A DNA stretch of 6,450 nt from Oligoflexia bacterium (GTDB lineage: Bacteria > Bdellovibrionota > UBA1018): positions 1 through 6,450 of the forward strand of contig CAIYTD010000001.1 of NCBI GenBank assembly GCA_903928955.1, given 5' to 3'. This document shows, piece after piece, positions 6,058 through 6,450 of the stretch. Both the position numbers and the translations under genes were made by a program. How positions within the stretch are numbered: the stretch's first letter is position 1; each line of letters opens with the position of its first letter. The notes beneath the pieces are model-generated. The model made no database searches. It saw only the letters and a program-made list of their open reading frames with translations, and had not been told where the DNA came from.

Positions 6058-6233
6058 GGCTTGAGATTAGTAAAAGGCACAGCAATCGTGAACTCAGTGT
6101 ATCGATTCAACTCGGAACGCACCTGAATAGTACCCTTTAATTTTTGCACTTCATGGTGAACAGCACATAATCCTACGCCCTGACCAGAAAGAGTTGTAAC
6201 CTCTGTTGCAGTAGAAAAGTCCGGATCAAAAAA
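6054..6233 (-). pseudogene. C-terminal remnant of a histidine kinase (HATPase_c domain)
   Basis: This minus-strand frame holds 59 residues and a stop codon, with an in-frame stop (TAA, 6236-6234) directly upstream and no start codon. The residues match the end of a GHKL ATPase domain: FDPDFSTATEVTTLSGQGVG at 2-21 contains the F-box-like FDPDFST and the glycine-rich G2 box GQGVG, followed by a helix (AVHHEVQKLKG) and the closing strands GTIQVRSE and TEFTIAVPF. The wording EVTxLSGxGVG is close to that of CheA-like and hybrid kinases, but there is no CheW-like domain after the ATPase domain, so a classical chemotaxis CheA is unlikely. The first part of the gene is missing, and IS30-family transposase sequence lies on its upstream side. 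It was probably cut by a rearrangement involving the element, or a contig end was joined wrongly. Its stop overlaps that of the convergent SPFH gene. Confidence 0.72.
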
Positions 6234-6238
6234 TTAGC

Positions 6239-6450
6239 CTAGGCGGTGACTTCGGCTGTCTTATTGATCAGCTTTTCCATGAGCGTATATTTAGAGCCTC
6301 TATCAACCAAGGTAAGTAACATTCCTTTATGATTCCCTCCAATGATTAGATCTCCTTCGAAATCGCCAATCCGGCCTCTTTTATTGATAATTTCAGGTCT
6401 TTTTTCAATGCTGACGCGATTAGGTATTTGACCTCTCTTATCTCTCCCGC
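6239..6450 (-). mobile_element. IS30-family transposase fragment
   Basis: A minus-strand frame runs from the right edge to a TAG stop (6241-6239), encoding 69 visible residues. It contains the IS30-family block GQIPNRVSIEKRPEI (6-20), then the start of the DDE catalytic core, RIGDFEGDLIIGGNHKG (26-42), with the probable first catalytic Asp in EGD (residue 33), followed by LLTLVDRGSKYTL (44-56) and INKTAEVTA (61-69). Full-length IS30-type transposases are about 300-390 residues and carry a second Asp and a Glu downstream; here the frame stops before both, so this copy cannot be active. The N-terminal helix-turn-helix part, if present, lies beyond the window. No terminal inverted repeat is seen at the junction with the kinase remnant, so this is not the natural end of the element. 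Multicopy IS sequence at an edge is also typical of assembly breaks. Confidence 0.82.

Noticed and set aside
6054..6233. Classical chemotaxis kinase CheA
   Set aside because: The EVTxLSGxGVG wording is CheA-like, but the reading frame stops right after the ATPase domain with no CheW-like domain.
1..6450. CRISPR array, tRNA or rRNA genes, prophage or toxin-antitoxin module
   Set aside because: No regularly spaced repeats, no tRNA-like cloverleaf or rRNA blocks, and no phage or toxin-antitoxin protein signatures were seen on either strand.

Overview
The window looks like an ordinary chromosomal stretch from a Gram-negative bacterium, moderately AT-rich and tightly packed. A SpoIID/LytB-type cell-wall protein with a CPFC motif, a DUF2079 membrane protein, a family-4 uracil-DNA glycosylase and a stomatin-like protein together would suit a deltaproteobacterial or Bdellovibrionota-like genome. 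This placement is a tentative inference; no taxonomic marker is present.

Layout. Positions 1-120 are an AT-rich non-coding flank with a small hairpin at 100-117 just past the end of the leftmost gene. Positions 121-4137 hold three minus-strand genes that probably form one operon, in transcription order: a SpoIID/LytB-domain exported protein (4137-2851), queA for queuosine tRNA modification (2827-1733) and a DUF2079 polytopic membrane protein (1722-121). The gaps are 23 and 10 bases, and the queA stop codon overlaps the ribosome binding site of the next gene. Positions 4138-4311 are a divergent intergenic region with an operator-like dyad. On the plus strand follow a 77-residue zinc-ribbon protein (4312-4545), a good sigma70-like promoter (4555-4582), a family-4 uracil-DNA glycosylase (4589-5302) and a stomatin/slipin-like SPFH protein (5302-6057). 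The last two overlap by one base (TAATG) with a strong Shine-Dalgarno, so they are probably translationally coupled.

The right end is broken. A minus-strand reading frame carrying only the last 59 residues of a histidine-kinase ATPase domain (6233-6054) converges on the SPFH gene; the two stop codons share one TTAA. Immediately upstream of it lies an internal piece of an IS30-family transposase (6450-6239), also minus strand and ending in a stop at the junction. Both are remnants as far as this window shows.

No prophage, CRISPR array, tRNA, rRNA or clearly new multi-gene system is visible. The points most worth checking are the uncertain start of the glycosylase, which lies on its predicted transcription start; its replacement of two usually conserved Asn residues; the uncharacterised zinc-ribbon protein; the SPFH gene without an adjacent nfeD; and the kinase/IS30 junction.
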